Below are positions 43,690 to 51,578 of a stretch of DNA of 64,000 bases, piece after piece. The stretch's first letter is position 1. Each line of letters starts with the position of its first letter. Position numbers and translations under genes: made by a program. The DNA comes from Thalassobius sp. I31.1 (GTDB lineage: Bacteria > Pseudomonadota > Alphaproteobacteria > Rhodobacterales > Rhodobacteraceae): contig NZ_PWAA01000022.1 in the NCBI RefSeq assembly GCF_003031585.1, positions 124,001 to 188,000 of the forward strand, given 5' to 3'. The notes beneath the pieces are model-generated. The model did not search any database and was not told the origin of the DNA. It saw only the letters and a list, made by a program, of their open reading frames with translations.

Positions 43690-44295
43690 TCAGACCAGCT
43701 TCACGCCCACAGCTTTCATCGCATCCTGTGCTGCCTGCATGGATCCGTTCAGATCAATCCCCCGGCAGGCACTTTCGACAACGGTCACGTCAAAATCCAG
43801 TTTGGCTGCATCCACGGCAGAGAAATGCACGCAGAAATCTGTGGCCAGGCCGACCATGGTCAGATGCGTGATGCCCAGCCCGCGCAGATAGCCTTCAAGG
43901 CCTGTCGGGGTCGTCTGATCGTTCTCAAAAAACGCCGAATAGCTGTCAATCGCGGGGTTCATACCTTTGCGGATGATCAGGTTTGCAGGTTCCAGGCGCA
44001 GGTCTTTGTGGAATTCCGCGCCCGCACTGCCCTGCACACAATGATCGGGCCAGAGAACCTGTGGGCCATATGGCATGTCGATCATTTCAAGCGGGTTCTT
44101 TCCGTCATGCGATGAGGCAAACGAAGAATGCCCGGCCGGGTGCCAGTCCTGGGTCAGAACCACGGTTGCGAAATCATCCATCAACGCGTTGATTTCAGGC
44201 ACAATCTGATCCCCTTCCGCGACAGCCAGGGCACCGCCCGGGCAGAAATCATTCTGAACGTCGATAACAATCAGGGCTTCGTGTGATGCGCGCAT
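43690..44295 (-). CDS. pncA: Nicotinamidase/pyrazinamidase
   Basis: A 201-residue isochorismatase-fold hydrolase that converts nicotinamide to nicotinate. The catalytic triad reads Asp12 (VIDVQNDF), Lys110 (IIRKGMN) and Cys155 (ATDFCV), with metal ligands in QDWHPAGH (Asp50, His52). It is transcribed toward the hybrid kinase and pncB. It is divergent from trhO. Confidence 0.96.
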   Translation of the reverse strand: MRASHEALIVIDVQNDFCPGGALAVAEGDQIVPEINALMDDFATVVLTQDWHPAGHSSFASSHDGKNPLEMIDMPYGPQVLWPDHCVQGSAGAEFHKDLRLEPANLIIRKGMNPAIDSYSAFFENDQTTPTGLEGYLRGLGITHLTMVGLATDFCVHFSAVDAAKLDFDVTVVESACRGIDLNGSMQAAQDAMKAVGVKLV

Positions 44296-44401
44296 GGGAT
44301 CCTCCGGTTTTGTGAAACCTAGGGGCGTGCGCTGCGTGGGTCAATTGTTGTGATGGCCAATGCCCTTGCTTTTGCAGGGCGGAAAAACTATTTCCCAGAT
44401 T

Positions 44402-45310
44402 ATGACTATCGTAGCCGCACTTTATCACTTCGCCCGTATTGAAAACCCGCCTGCCGTGCAGGGGCCGCTTCAGGCTCTGTGTGATGAGGAAGGGATCAGA
44501 GGATCGCTGCTTCTTGCAAAAGAAGGCATCAACGGAACTGTCGCCGGACCACGTGCCGGGCTGGACCGGATGCTGGCTTATATCCGGGCGTTGCCGGGGT
44601 GTAAGGATCTGGAACATAAGGAAAGTCCGGCGTCAGAGATGCCGTTTAACCGGATGAAGGTGAAGCTCAAGAAAGAGATCGTCACCATGGGTCAGCCCGA
44701 TGTTGATCCGACGGCCTCTGTTGGGAATTACGTTGATCCGAAAGACTGGAACGATCTGATCACCCAGGATGATGTTGTGGTGATCGACACCCGCAATGAT
44801 TACGAGGTCGGGATCGGTACGTTCAAAGGGGCGATTGATCCGGAAACCAAATCTTTCCGCGAATTCCCCGAATGGTGGGAAAAGAACGCGGATCGTTTCC
44901 ACAATAAACGTGTGGCTATGTTCTGCACTGGTGGAATTCGTTGTGAGAAATCAACGAACTATCTGCTGGGGCAGGGGGTTGAGGATGTGTATCACCTGAA
45001 GGGTGGCATTCTGAAATACCTGGAAGAAGTGCCGGAAGAGGAAAGCACCTGGGAAGGCGAATGTTTCATCTTTGATCAGCGCGTTTCTATCGGTCACGGC
45101 CTGGTCGAAGGTCCGCATCACCTGTGCCACGCCTGCCGCCATCCGATCCTGCCAGAAGATCTGGAACGCCCGGAATATGAGGAAGGTGTCAGCTGCCACC
45201 TTTGCGTTGATCAGACGTCAGAGGATCGCAAAACCCGCTTCCGCGAACGCCAGAAACAGATCGCCCTGTCCAAGGCCCGCAGCGAAAATCACGTCGGCCC
45301 GCGCGACTGA
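44402..45310 (+). CDS. trhO: tRNA uridine(34) hydroxylase TrhO (rhodanese type)
   Basis: A 302-residue protein of the YceA/TrhO family, which hydroxylates U34 of tRNA in an oxygen-dependent way. An acylphosphatase-like N-terminal domain (LLLAKEGINGTVAG) precedes a rhodanese domain with VIDTRNDYEVGIGTFKGA and the active loop MFCTGGIRCEKS, then a cysteine-rich C-terminal region (CHACRHPI and CHLCVD). The ATG at 44402 gives the standard start. It is monocistronic. Confidence 0.95.
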   Translation: MTIVAALYHFARIENPPAVQGPLQALCDEEGIRGSLLLAKEGINGTVAGPRAGLDRMLAYIRALPGCKDLEHKESPASEMPFNRMKVKLKKEIVTMGQPDVDPTASVGNYVDPKDWNDLITQDDVVVIDTRNDYEVGIGTFKGAIDPETKSFREFPEWWEKNADRFHNKRVAMFCTGGIRCEKSTNYLLGQGVEDVYHLKGGILKYLEEVPEEESTWEGECFIFDQRVSIGHGLVEGPHHLCHACRHPILPEDLERPEYEEGVSCHLCVDQTSEDRKTRFRERQKQIALSKARSENHVGPRD

Positions 45311-45624
45311 AGTTTACAGACTTTAAAGTGCCGGAAACGCGAAGTTTAAAGATTTGAATGCTCCCGAGCCGAGCGTTTATATTTATATGCAGCGATCTGC
45401 TGTCACGGTGCCAACTTCCGTCAGGGCATCACATATGGGATATTGTATTCCGGTTTTCACAAGCTGTTTTTCAGCGATGTAAAACCCACAGACTGACTGT
45501 TGCGCGCAAGATCTATCGATGCCTCCGGTTTGTGTTTCGACGAAGAGCGTGAAGTAAGTCTCATCAAGGGGTCAGGTCTTTAAAATAGCCCATGTTTTAG
45601 ATGCTCAGTAATTTCTGAGACAGG
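45311..45624. other. Gene-free region, possibly a decayed element
   Basis: About 310 bp without a credible gene. It is A/T-richer than the flanks and contains TTTAAAG repeated near 45320 and 45350 and a GGGGTCAGGTCTTTAAAAT stretch near 45570, reminiscent of the ends of REP-associated elements in other proteobacteria. A 64-codon open frame (45358-45552) has no start signal or recognisable protein. I see no clear promoter or RNA gene. Confidence 0.4.
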
Positions 45625-45671
45625 GTAGCATTCGTGCTGCGTGCTGAGAACCCGGAGTGCCCGAATGCTAC
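45625..45671. terminator. Inverted repeat at the 3' end of the iron alcohol dehydrogenase gene
   Basis: GTAGCATTCG (45625-45634) and CGAATGCTAC (45662-45671) are perfect 10-bp arms around a 27-bp loop. The right arm overlaps the stop codon of the alcohol dehydrogenase gene. It may end its transcription, but there is no clear T-run; an element end is an alternative. Confidence 0.45.
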
Positions 45672-46798
45672 AGATCAAATATGGCCTGAATATCCGCGTC
45701 ACTTAACCGGACCGGGTTGTTGGACATGCGTTGCATGTTAACCTGCGTCGACAAGGCGGTGCGTTTTTCAGGCGTGTCGGGGCCGGATTTTGTCAGGTCG
45801 GGTTCTGCACCGATGTCAGTCATAAACTGGCGCAGGGTGGTGCTGGCCTGATCCGGGGTTGCAATGGACAAGGCCTGCATCAGTTGCACCATGATTGCGC
45901 GCAGATGTTGCGGGCCGCGTGGGTCATTGATTTGGGTCTCATCCGCCAGGGCATGGATCTGAAAAATCGCGGGCAGGGTCAGCCAGACGGCGTGACCATG
46001 GGGGATGCCATATGTGCCGGTGATGCCATAAGACCAGGCATGGGCGGCGGTGGTTTTTGAGATGTTGATGGCTTTGCCAGCCAGATGCGCGGCCTCCGCC
46101 ATGGCCTGAAGGGTGACACTGTCGGCATCGGGCTGCACCATGGCGCGGGCGTGTTGCATGATCAGGTCAATGGCCTCAAAGGAATAGCCCCGGCTTTCCG
46201 CGGTTGAGCCCACGGCCCAGGCGCTTTCAATGGCCTGGGCAAGCGCATCCAGCAGGTTACAGGCCTTCTGATAGGGCGCGGCACTGGCCAGCAGAGACCC
46301 ATCCAGAATGACCTGATCCGGCAGAAGGCAGGGCGCGGCAACAGAGTATTTATCTGCCCCGAGATAGACGACTGCGAAATGGGTCGCTTCGCTGCCGGAA
46401 CCGGCGGTTGTCGGGATCGCGATCAGGGGAATATCAGGGTCTGTTACAGGGGTTTTTCCCTGTGTCAGGGTCTTTTCTGCGCCCGGGCTGGCGTAAAAAG
46501 CTTTGATCAGTTTCGCCATATCCAGAACACTGCCGCCGCCCACTGCAAGGATCAGATCAATGCCTTCTTCACGGGCAAGCGCGACACCGCGTTGGGCATC
46601 TTCGATCTTTGGGTTCACGTCGAAATCGTAGAAATGCAGGATAGACCGGCCCTGAAGAGCTGCCTCTGTATGCGCCCGCGCGCCGCTGGCGGCATAAGAT
46701 CCCTTGCCCGTGACAAGCAGAATGCGGCGGGCCGGATAACGGGCCAGAACCGGGGTCAGTTGCGCCAGGGAATTTAAGCCTGAAATGAGATGTGGCAC
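45668..46798 (-). CDS. Iron-containing alcohol dehydrogenase family protein
   Basis: A 376-residue group III dehydrogenase. The NAD(P)-binding AVGGGSVLDMAK is near residues 85-96 and PTTAGSGSEAT near 129-139. Metal ligands are Asp184, His253 and His267, but the usual second histidine is replaced by Gln188 (DALAQAIESAW). The same Gln and the following WxVxSTxES pattern occur, as I recall, in phosphonoacetaldehyde-reductase-like members, so that activity is possible; no phosphonate genes lie nearby. The start is a GTG at 46798 with AAGGA in front. The frame extends to 47296, but that part is antisense to hemN. It is divergent from hemN with a 95-bp gap. Confidence 0.82.
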   Translation of the reverse strand: MPHLISGLNSLAQLTPVLARYPARRILLVTGKGSYAASGARAHTEAALQGRSILHFYDFDVNPKIEDAQRGVALAREEGIDLILAVGGGSVLDMAKLIKAFYASPGAEKTLTQGKTPVTDPDIPLIAIPTTAGSGSEATHFAVVYLGADKYSVAAPCLLPDQVILDGSLLASAAPYQKACNLLDALAQAIESAWAVGSTAESRGYSFEAIDLIMQHARAMVQPDADSVTLQAMAEAAHLAGKAINISKTTAAHAWSYGITGTYGIPHGHAVWLTLPAIFQIHALADETQINDPRGPQHLRAIMVQLMQALSIATPDQASTTLRQFMTDIGAEPDLTKSGPDTPEKRTALSTQVNMQRMSNNPVRLSDADIQAIFDL

Positions 46799-46845
46799 GG
46801 GTGATCCTTGTGCATGACGGGGTGCAGGTCTTTGATACCCCGGGT

Positions 46846-46859
46846 TTGATTCAGCGCAA
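46846..46859 (+). promoter_or_regulatory. Probable FNR/FnrL box upstream of hemN
   Basis: TTGATTCAGCGCAA matches TTGAT-N4-ATCAA perfectly in the left half and 3 of 5 in the right. It is centred about 42 bp before the hemN ATG. HemN genes of Rhodobacter are known FnrL targets. The site could also affect the divergent dehydrogenase. Confidence 0.5.
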
Positions 46860-46893
46860 AGATGGATTCGTGCAGCCCCCCTATATCGGTCCA

Positions 46894-48246
46894 ATGGAAC
46901 GCATAAATGAACTTCGCCGTCTTGGCCTTTTTGATGCCCGTGTCCCGCGATACACGAGCTATCCCACCGCACCGGTTTTCTCACCTGACTTCGGGGCTGA
47001 TTTTCAGGCGGAATGCCTGACCTCGCTTGGTCCAATGGAACCTGTGTCTGTCTATGTGCATGTGCCGTTTTGCGAACGGCTGTGCTGGTTCTGCGCCTGT
47101 CGCACCCAGGGCACACAAACCATGTCGCCGGTGGCAGGATATGTGAAAACCCTGAAGGCGGAACTGGAAATGATCCGCGCGCGCTTGCCGGAGGGTGTGA
47201 AAATGGGGCGGCTGCACTGGGGCGGTGGTACGCCGACGATCCTGTTGCCGGAGATGATCCATGATCTGGCCCAGGCGGTGAAATCTGTCTTCCCACCAGC
47301 GGAAGAATTTGAGTTTTCCGTTGAAATAGACCCTACTTTGGTGGATGAGGCCAAGGTTGAGGCCCTGCGTCTTGAGGGTATGAACCGGGCGTCCATCGGC
47401 ATTCAGGATTTTGCTGAGGACGTGCAGGAAGCCATTGGCCGTCACCAGCCCTGGGATGTGACAAAACACTGTGTGGATTTGTTGCGTGCGGCGGGCATCC
47501 ATTCGCTGAACGCCGATCTGGTGTATGGTCTGCCGTTTCAGTCAGAAGATCATATGCGCGATACGGTTGAAAAGGTGTTGGCGCTGGATCCCGATCGCAT
47601 GGCCCTGTTTGGCTACGCCCATGTGCCGCATATGGCGAAACGTCAGAAGCTGATTAAGGAAGAAACCCTGCCGGGCGATCTGGAGCGATATAACCTGTCA
47701 CAGATTGCGGCTGAGATGTTCCGCGATGCGGGGTATCAGGCGATTGGGATTGATCACTTTGCCAAGGCGGATGATGAACTGTCTGTTGCGCTGACTGAGG
47801 GCCGTTTGCGCCGGAATTTTCAGGGCTACACCGCAGATCACTGCGACACGCTGGTTGGGATTGGGGCGTCTTCGATTTCGTCTTTTAAGGAAGGCTGGCT
47901 TCAGAATGCTCCTGCAACAGGGGCCTGGGCTGGTAAGGTTGAAGCAGGTGTTCTGACCGGTTCCCGTGGACATCGCTTCGCCGGTGATGATCTGTTGCGC
48001 AAAGCTGTGATTGACGGGCTGATGTGTAACTTTGAGGTGAATTTGACTGTGTTAGGCACTGTTTTTGACGATGCCGCCGCATTGACTGCGTTGCACGAAG
48101 CCGTGATGATCGAATTCGCACCCTATGTGAAACGCTTGGGGGATATTCTGCGGATCACGGAAGAGGGCCGCCCCCTGACGCGGATCATCGCCAGCCGCTA
48201 TGATGCCTATACGCGGGATGCGGGAACCTATTCCAAGGCATCTTAG
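46894..48246 (+). CDS. hemN: Oxygen-independent coproporphyrinogen III oxidase
   Basis: A 450-residue radical-SAM enzyme that decarboxylates coproporphyrinogen III to protoporphyrinogen IX without oxygen. The [4Fe-4S] motif CERLCWFCAC gives ligand cysteines 60, 64 and 67, with the HemN-specific fourth cysteine at 69. RYTSYPTA, LHWGGGTPT, EIDP and GYAHVPHMAKRQKLI are further HemN blocks that separate it from HemW. The start MERINELRRLGLFD at 46894 is chosen over upstream in-frame codons that overlap the divergent gene. Expression is probably raised at low oxygen. Confidence 0.95.
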   Translation: MERINELRRLGLFDARVPRYTSYPTAPVFSPDFGADFQAECLTSLGPMEPVSVYVHVPFCERLCWFCACRTQGTQTMSPVAGYVKTLKAELEMIRARLPEGVKMGRLHWGGGTPTILLPEMIHDLAQAVKSVFPPAEEFEFSVEIDPTLVDEAKVEALRLEGMNRASIGIQDFAEDVQEAIGRHQPWDVTKHCVDLLRAAGIHSLNADLVYGLPFQSEDHMRDTVEKVLALDPDRMALFGYAHVPHMAKRQKLIKEETLPGDLERYNLSQIAAEMFRDAGYQAIGIDHFAKADDELSVALTEGRLRRNFQGYTADHCDTLVGIGASSISSFKEGWLQNAPATGAWAGKVEAGVLTGSRGHRFAGDDLLRKAVIDGLMCNFEVNLTVLGTVFDDAAALTALHEAVMIEFAPYVKRLGDILRITEEGRPLTRIIASRYDAYTRDAGTYSKAS

Positions 48247-48252
48247 GGAGTG

Positions 48253-48300
48253 TGATCAGCGCGGGGGCCAGCCCCCGCACCCCCGGGATATTTATGGAAC
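48253..48300. repeat. Rhodobacteraceae-type intergenic hairpin repeat
   Basis: The perfect hairpin GCGGGGGC-CA-GCCCCCGC (48261-48278) is followed by ACCCCCGGGATATTTATGG. As I recall, this hairpin-plus-CCCCCGGGATATTT arrangement is dispersed after many genes in Rhodobacteraceae genomes. It sits between two convergent genes and probably also works as a terminator. Confidence 0.7.
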
Positions 48301-48310
48301 GAAAATGGTC

Positions 48311-49324
48311 TCAGGGGTGCAGACAGGGCAGGACATCGCCTGGTTCCGGGCGGGCTTCCCAGACTGCGCGGGCGATGGCGCGGGACAGGCACATGGCGGC
48401 TGCGTGGCCGAGATCTGACAGTTCGGGTGCGTCGCGTTTGCCTGTGCTGACGGCGAAGATCAGATCGCCATCCATGGGCGAATGGGTTGGTACAATTGCG
48501 CGGCCCAGGCCGTCTTGCGCCATGACGGCCATGCGCTTGCACTGGGCTTTGGACAGGGTCGCATCGGTTGCGACAATGGCGATTGTGGTATTGGCGGTCG
48601 GGGCCTGATCTGCGCCCGACGCCTGTTCCATCATTTTCGCGATTTTTGCGCTGTGATGGGGAAGACAACCCATGGGCTGCGGGTCCGGGCCACGGCCTCC
48701 GAACTCTGCGTTGATCTCATAGGGGGCGGCGTGGAAGTGCCCGTTTGGCGTCACCACATTGCCAATGGGGTTCGCCGCAACAAGCGCACCGACAGTTGTG
48801 CCACAGGGCATCACAAGAGAGGCTGAACCAAGCCCGCCTTTGTAATTTCCCGTGACGGCCCCCTTGCCCGCGCCATGACTGCCAAGAGGGAAATCGGGTG
48901 ATGCATTCTCAAGTGCTGATCGGCCGAGGGCGCGATAGGGGTTGTCCTCCCATGCCTTGTCACCGCCATTGAGCAGATCAAAGATAATCGCACCGGGCAC
49001 AATCGGGATCAGGGCCGGGCCAAGCTGAAAGCCACGGCCCATGGCGCGCAAGCCGTCACTGACACCGGACGGCGCATCAAGCCCAAAGGCAGAGCCGCCG
49101 GACAGCACCAGCGCATCCACCGCTTCAACCGTGCGCTGGGGATCAAGCAATTCGGTTTCCCGCGTGCCCGGCGCGCCGCCCATCACGTCAACCGAGGCGA
49201 CAAAAGGCGCATCCCCGACCAGAACGGTGGTGCCGGATTTCAGGCACGCATCATCGGCATTTCCCACGCGCAGACCTGCGACATCGGTGATCAGGTTGCG
49301 CGGGCCGGGTTGCATTGGCGTCAT
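48311..49324 (-). CDS. S58 (P1/DmpA) family peptidase, possible beta-aminopeptidase
   Basis: A 337-residue self-processing N-terminal-nucleophile hydrolase. VDALVLSGGSAFGLDAPSGV, the GKGAVTGNYKGGLGSAS block and the cleavage/nucleophile site ANTTIAIVATDA (probable cut before Thr246) are typical of S58. Named members include DmpA (L-aminopeptidase/D-esterase), beta-peptidyl aminopeptidase BapA and the nylon-oligomer hydrolase NylC. The substrate here is not fixed. The start overlaps the SDR stop by 4 bp. It is the last gene of the peptide-transporter operon. Confidence 0.88.
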   Translation of the reverse strand: MTPMQPGPRNLITDVAGLRVGNADDACLKSGTTVLVGDAPFVASVDVMGGAPGTRETELLDPQRTVEAVDALVLSGGSAFGLDAPSGVSDGLRAMGRGFQLGPALIPIVPGAIIFDLLNGGDKAWEDNPYRALGRSALENASPDFPLGSHGAGKGAVTGNYKGGLGSASLVMPCGTTVGALVAANPIGNVVTPNGHFHAAPYEINAEFGGRGPDPQPMGCLPHHSAKIAKMMEQASGADQAPTANTTIAIVATDATLSKAQCKRMAVMAQDGLGRAIVPTHSPMDGDLIFAVSTGKRDAPELSDLGHAAAMCLSRAIARAVWEARPEPGDVLPCLHP

Positions 49325-50061
49325 ATGCAGCGCCCCCCGTCGACTTCCATGGCGACGCCTGTGATCATGCTGGCCTCATCCGAGCAGAGGAAAGCAGCGG
49401 CGTTGCCCATGTCCTGTGGCGTCGAAAACCGTCCGATTGGGATGGTGGATACGAATTTTTCGCGCATCTCAGGTGTATCTTCCCCCATGAAGCTTTTCAG
49501 CAGGGGCGTTTCACCTGCGACCGGGTTGATCGCGTTAACGCGTACGCCTGCGGGCGCAAGTTCCACTGCCATGGCTTTGGTCGCCGTGATCATCCAGCCT
49601 TTTGAGGCATTATACCAGCTCAGGCGCGGGCGGGGGCTGACCCCGGCGGTGGAGGCGACATTCAGGATTGCGCCACTGCCCTGGGCTTTCATCAGGGGAA
49701 CGATGTTTTTTGCGGCAAGATAAACGGATTTGGTGTTCACGTTTAACACGCGATCGAAATCTTCCTCGCTTACGTCTTCCATCGCGGCGGGAAGGTGGGT
49801 GACGCCGGCGTTGTTTACCAGAATGTCGATACGGCCCATTTTATCAATCGCGGTTGCGGTCAGCGCAGCAACATCTGCGTCGGATGCAACATCGCATTGT
49901 GCCGCGAAGGCACCGAGGCCACTTGCGGCTTCGTCCGCCGCGGCGCCATTGATGTCTGCAATCAGGACGGTCGCACCTTCCGCGATGAATTTCTGAGCAA
50001 TGCCCAGGCCAAAGCCAGACGCACCACCGGTCACAATTGCGGTTTTTCCCTGAAGTTTCAT
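49321..50061 (-). CDS. Short-chain dehydrogenase/reductase
   Basis: A 246-residue classical SDR with the NAD(P) motif TGGASGFGLG (about 12-21), NNAGV near 85, the catalytic Ser in NVASTAGVS and the YxxxK pair in SWYNASKGW. An acidic residue after the second strand (IADIN) favours NAD. The substrate is unknown; in this operon an alcohol or hydroxy-acid step next to the aldehyde dehydrogenase is plausible. The start at 50061 (MKLQGKTAIVTGG) is preferred to 50082. Confidence 0.9.
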   Translation of the reverse strand: MKLQGKTAIVTGGASGFGLGIAQKFIAEGATVLIADINGAAADEAASGLGAFAAQCDVASDADVAALTATAIDKMGRIDILVNNAGVTHLPAAMEDVSEEDFDRVLNVNTKSVYLAAKNIVPLMKAQGSGAILNVASTAGVSPRPRLSWYNASKGWMITATKAMAVELAPAGVRVNAINPVAGETPLLKSFMGEDTPEMREKFVSTIPIGRFSTPQDMGNAAAFLCSDEASMITGVAMEVDGGRCI

Positions 50062-50080
50062 AATCCTGTTTCCTTGTTCC

Positions 50081-50126
50081 AAATTCCTTTGAAAGGAATT
50101 TACCCGGAGTTTTTCAAAAACTCCGG
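50081..50126. repeat. Two tandem palindromes between aldehyde dehydrogenase and SDR
   Basis: AAATTCCTTT-GAAAGGAATTT (50081-50101) and CCGGAGTTTTT-C-AAAAACTCCGG (50104-50126) are two adjacent, nearly perfect hairpins filling the 68-bp gap within an otherwise tightly packed operon. They may process or attenuate the message. Confidence 0.7.
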
Positions 50127-50129
50127 ACC

Positions 50130-51578
50130 CTATCCATGTTTCGCAGCGATGGTTTTCAGCGTGGAAAACCCGTAAAGCGCCTCAAATCCTTTTTCTCTTC
50201 CGTGGCCGGATTTTCCGATGCCACCAAAGGGCAGTTCAACGCCTCCACCTGCGCCATAATTGTTAATAAATACCTGACCTGACCGCAGCCGTTTCGCGAG
50301 GCGCATTTGCCGTGCGCCGCTGTCCGTCCAGATTGACGCGACCAGGCCAAAATCCGTGCCATTGGCGATGCGCAGGGCGTCTTCTTCATCGTCAAAGGGG
50401 ATGATCACCTGCACCGGGCCGAAGATTTCATCCTGGGCCAGACCATGGGCGGCATCGACCGGGGCAAACAGGGCGGGTGCCACATAGTGTCCGCCCGCAG
50501 GGGCATCTGCAACAATCTGGCCTGTGCCGATTTTCTCAAGCCCGCGCCCGGCCTCAAGGAAACCTGTGACGATCTCTTTCTGGCGGGCGGAGATCAGGGG
50601 GCCGATGTTCAGATCCTGCATCGCCGGGCCGACCTTCAGGGCGGAATAGGCACTGGCCATACGCCCCGCAACCTCTTCAAAACGTGAGCGATGCACAAGA
50701 ATGCGGGAAGACGCGGAACAGGTCTGCCCGGCGTTCTGGATACCCGCGTTCACAAGGAAGGGCAGGGCTTCGTCAAGGTCTGCGTCTTCGAACACCAGTT
50801 GCGGGCTTTTGCCGCCCAGTTCCAGTGTCACAGGTATGACATTTTCGCCTGCGGCCTGCTGGATCATCTTGCCGACCCCGACAGAGCCCGTGAAGGAAAT
50901 GTGATGCACGCCGGGATGCGATGACAGGGCGGCCCCGGCTTCTTCGCCAAGGCCGGGCACCACGTTCAGGGCACCGGCGGGCAGGCCAGCTTCGCGGGCA
51001 ATCTCAGCAAAACACAGGGCGGTCAGGCAGGCTTCTTCCGCAGGTTTCAGCACGCAGGCATTGCCCATGGTCAGGGCCGCGCCGACGGATCGTCCGATAA
51101 TCTGCATCGGGTAATTCCAGGGCACGATATGGCCGGTTACACCATGGGGTTCACGCAGGGTGTAAACGGTGTAGCCATCCAGATAGGGGATGGTTTCGCC
51201 GTGGATTTTATCTGCGGCCCCGCCATAAAATTCCATATACCGCGCCAGCGCCACGGCATCTGCGCGGGCCTGGGTCAGGGGTTTGCCGACGTCCTGTGCC
51301 TCGATCCTTGCCAGCTCATCAACGCGGGTCAGGACAAGCTGCCCGATACGCGTCAGGATGCGCCCACGTTCCACCGCCGTCATACGGCCCCAGTCACCAC
51401 TCAGGGCGTTTTCGGCTGCATGAACGGCCGCATCAATATCGGCCTGCGTGCCCCGTGCAATTGCGCCTGTGATCTGTCCGCTAGAGGGATCTTCCACGGG
51501 CAGACTGTCACCAGATACCGGTGCAATCCACGCGCCGTTGATGAAACATTTGTCACTGTCAAACCAGAGATCAGACAT
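50130..51578 (-). CDS. Aldehyde dehydrogenase (betaine/aminoaldehyde-like)
   Basis: A 482-residue ALDH superfamily enzyme: VPWNYPMQIIGRSVGAAL, GSVGVGK, the catalytic Glu in ELGGKSPQ, the nucleophile in NAGQTCSASSR and EIFGPVQVI. The VPWNYP and GQTCSA context resembles enzymes acting on betaine aldehyde or omega-amino aldehydes, but the substrate is not proven. Its start overlaps the end of the ABC ATPase gene by one base, so it belongs to the transporter operon. Confidence 0.92.
   Translation of the reverse strand: MSDLWFDSDKCFINGAWIAPVSGDSLPVEDPSSGQITGAIARGTQADIDAAVHAAENALSGDWGRMTAVERGRILTRIGQLVLTRVDELARIEAQDVGKPLTQARADAVALARYMEFYGGAADKIHGETIPYLDGYTVYTLREPHGVTGHIVPWNYPMQIIGRSVGAALTMGNACVLKPAEEACLTALCFAEIAREAGLPAGALNVVPGLGEEAGAALSSHPGVHHISFTGSVGVGKMIQQAAGENVIPVTLELGGKSPQLVFEDADLDEALPFLVNAGIQNAGQTCSASSRILVHRSRFEEVAGRMASAYSALKVGPAMQDLNIGPLISARQKEIVTGFLEAGRGLEKIGTGQIVADAPAGGHYVAPALFAPVDAAHGLAQDEIFGPVQVIIPFDDEEDALRIANGTDFGLVASIWTDSGARQMRLAKRLRSGQVFINNYGAGGGVELPFGGIGKSGHGREKGFEALYGFSTLKTIAAKHG

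Noticed and set aside
45358-45552. 64-codon open frame in the trhO-alcohol dehydrogenase gap
   Set aside because: There is no ribosome site, no known domain and unusual composition; it is probably chance.
46799-47296. N-terminal extension of the iron alcohol dehydrogenase frame
   Set aside because: The extra residues are antisense to hemN and Pro/Ser/Arg-rich. The GTG at 46798 with AAGGA gives the normal family length.
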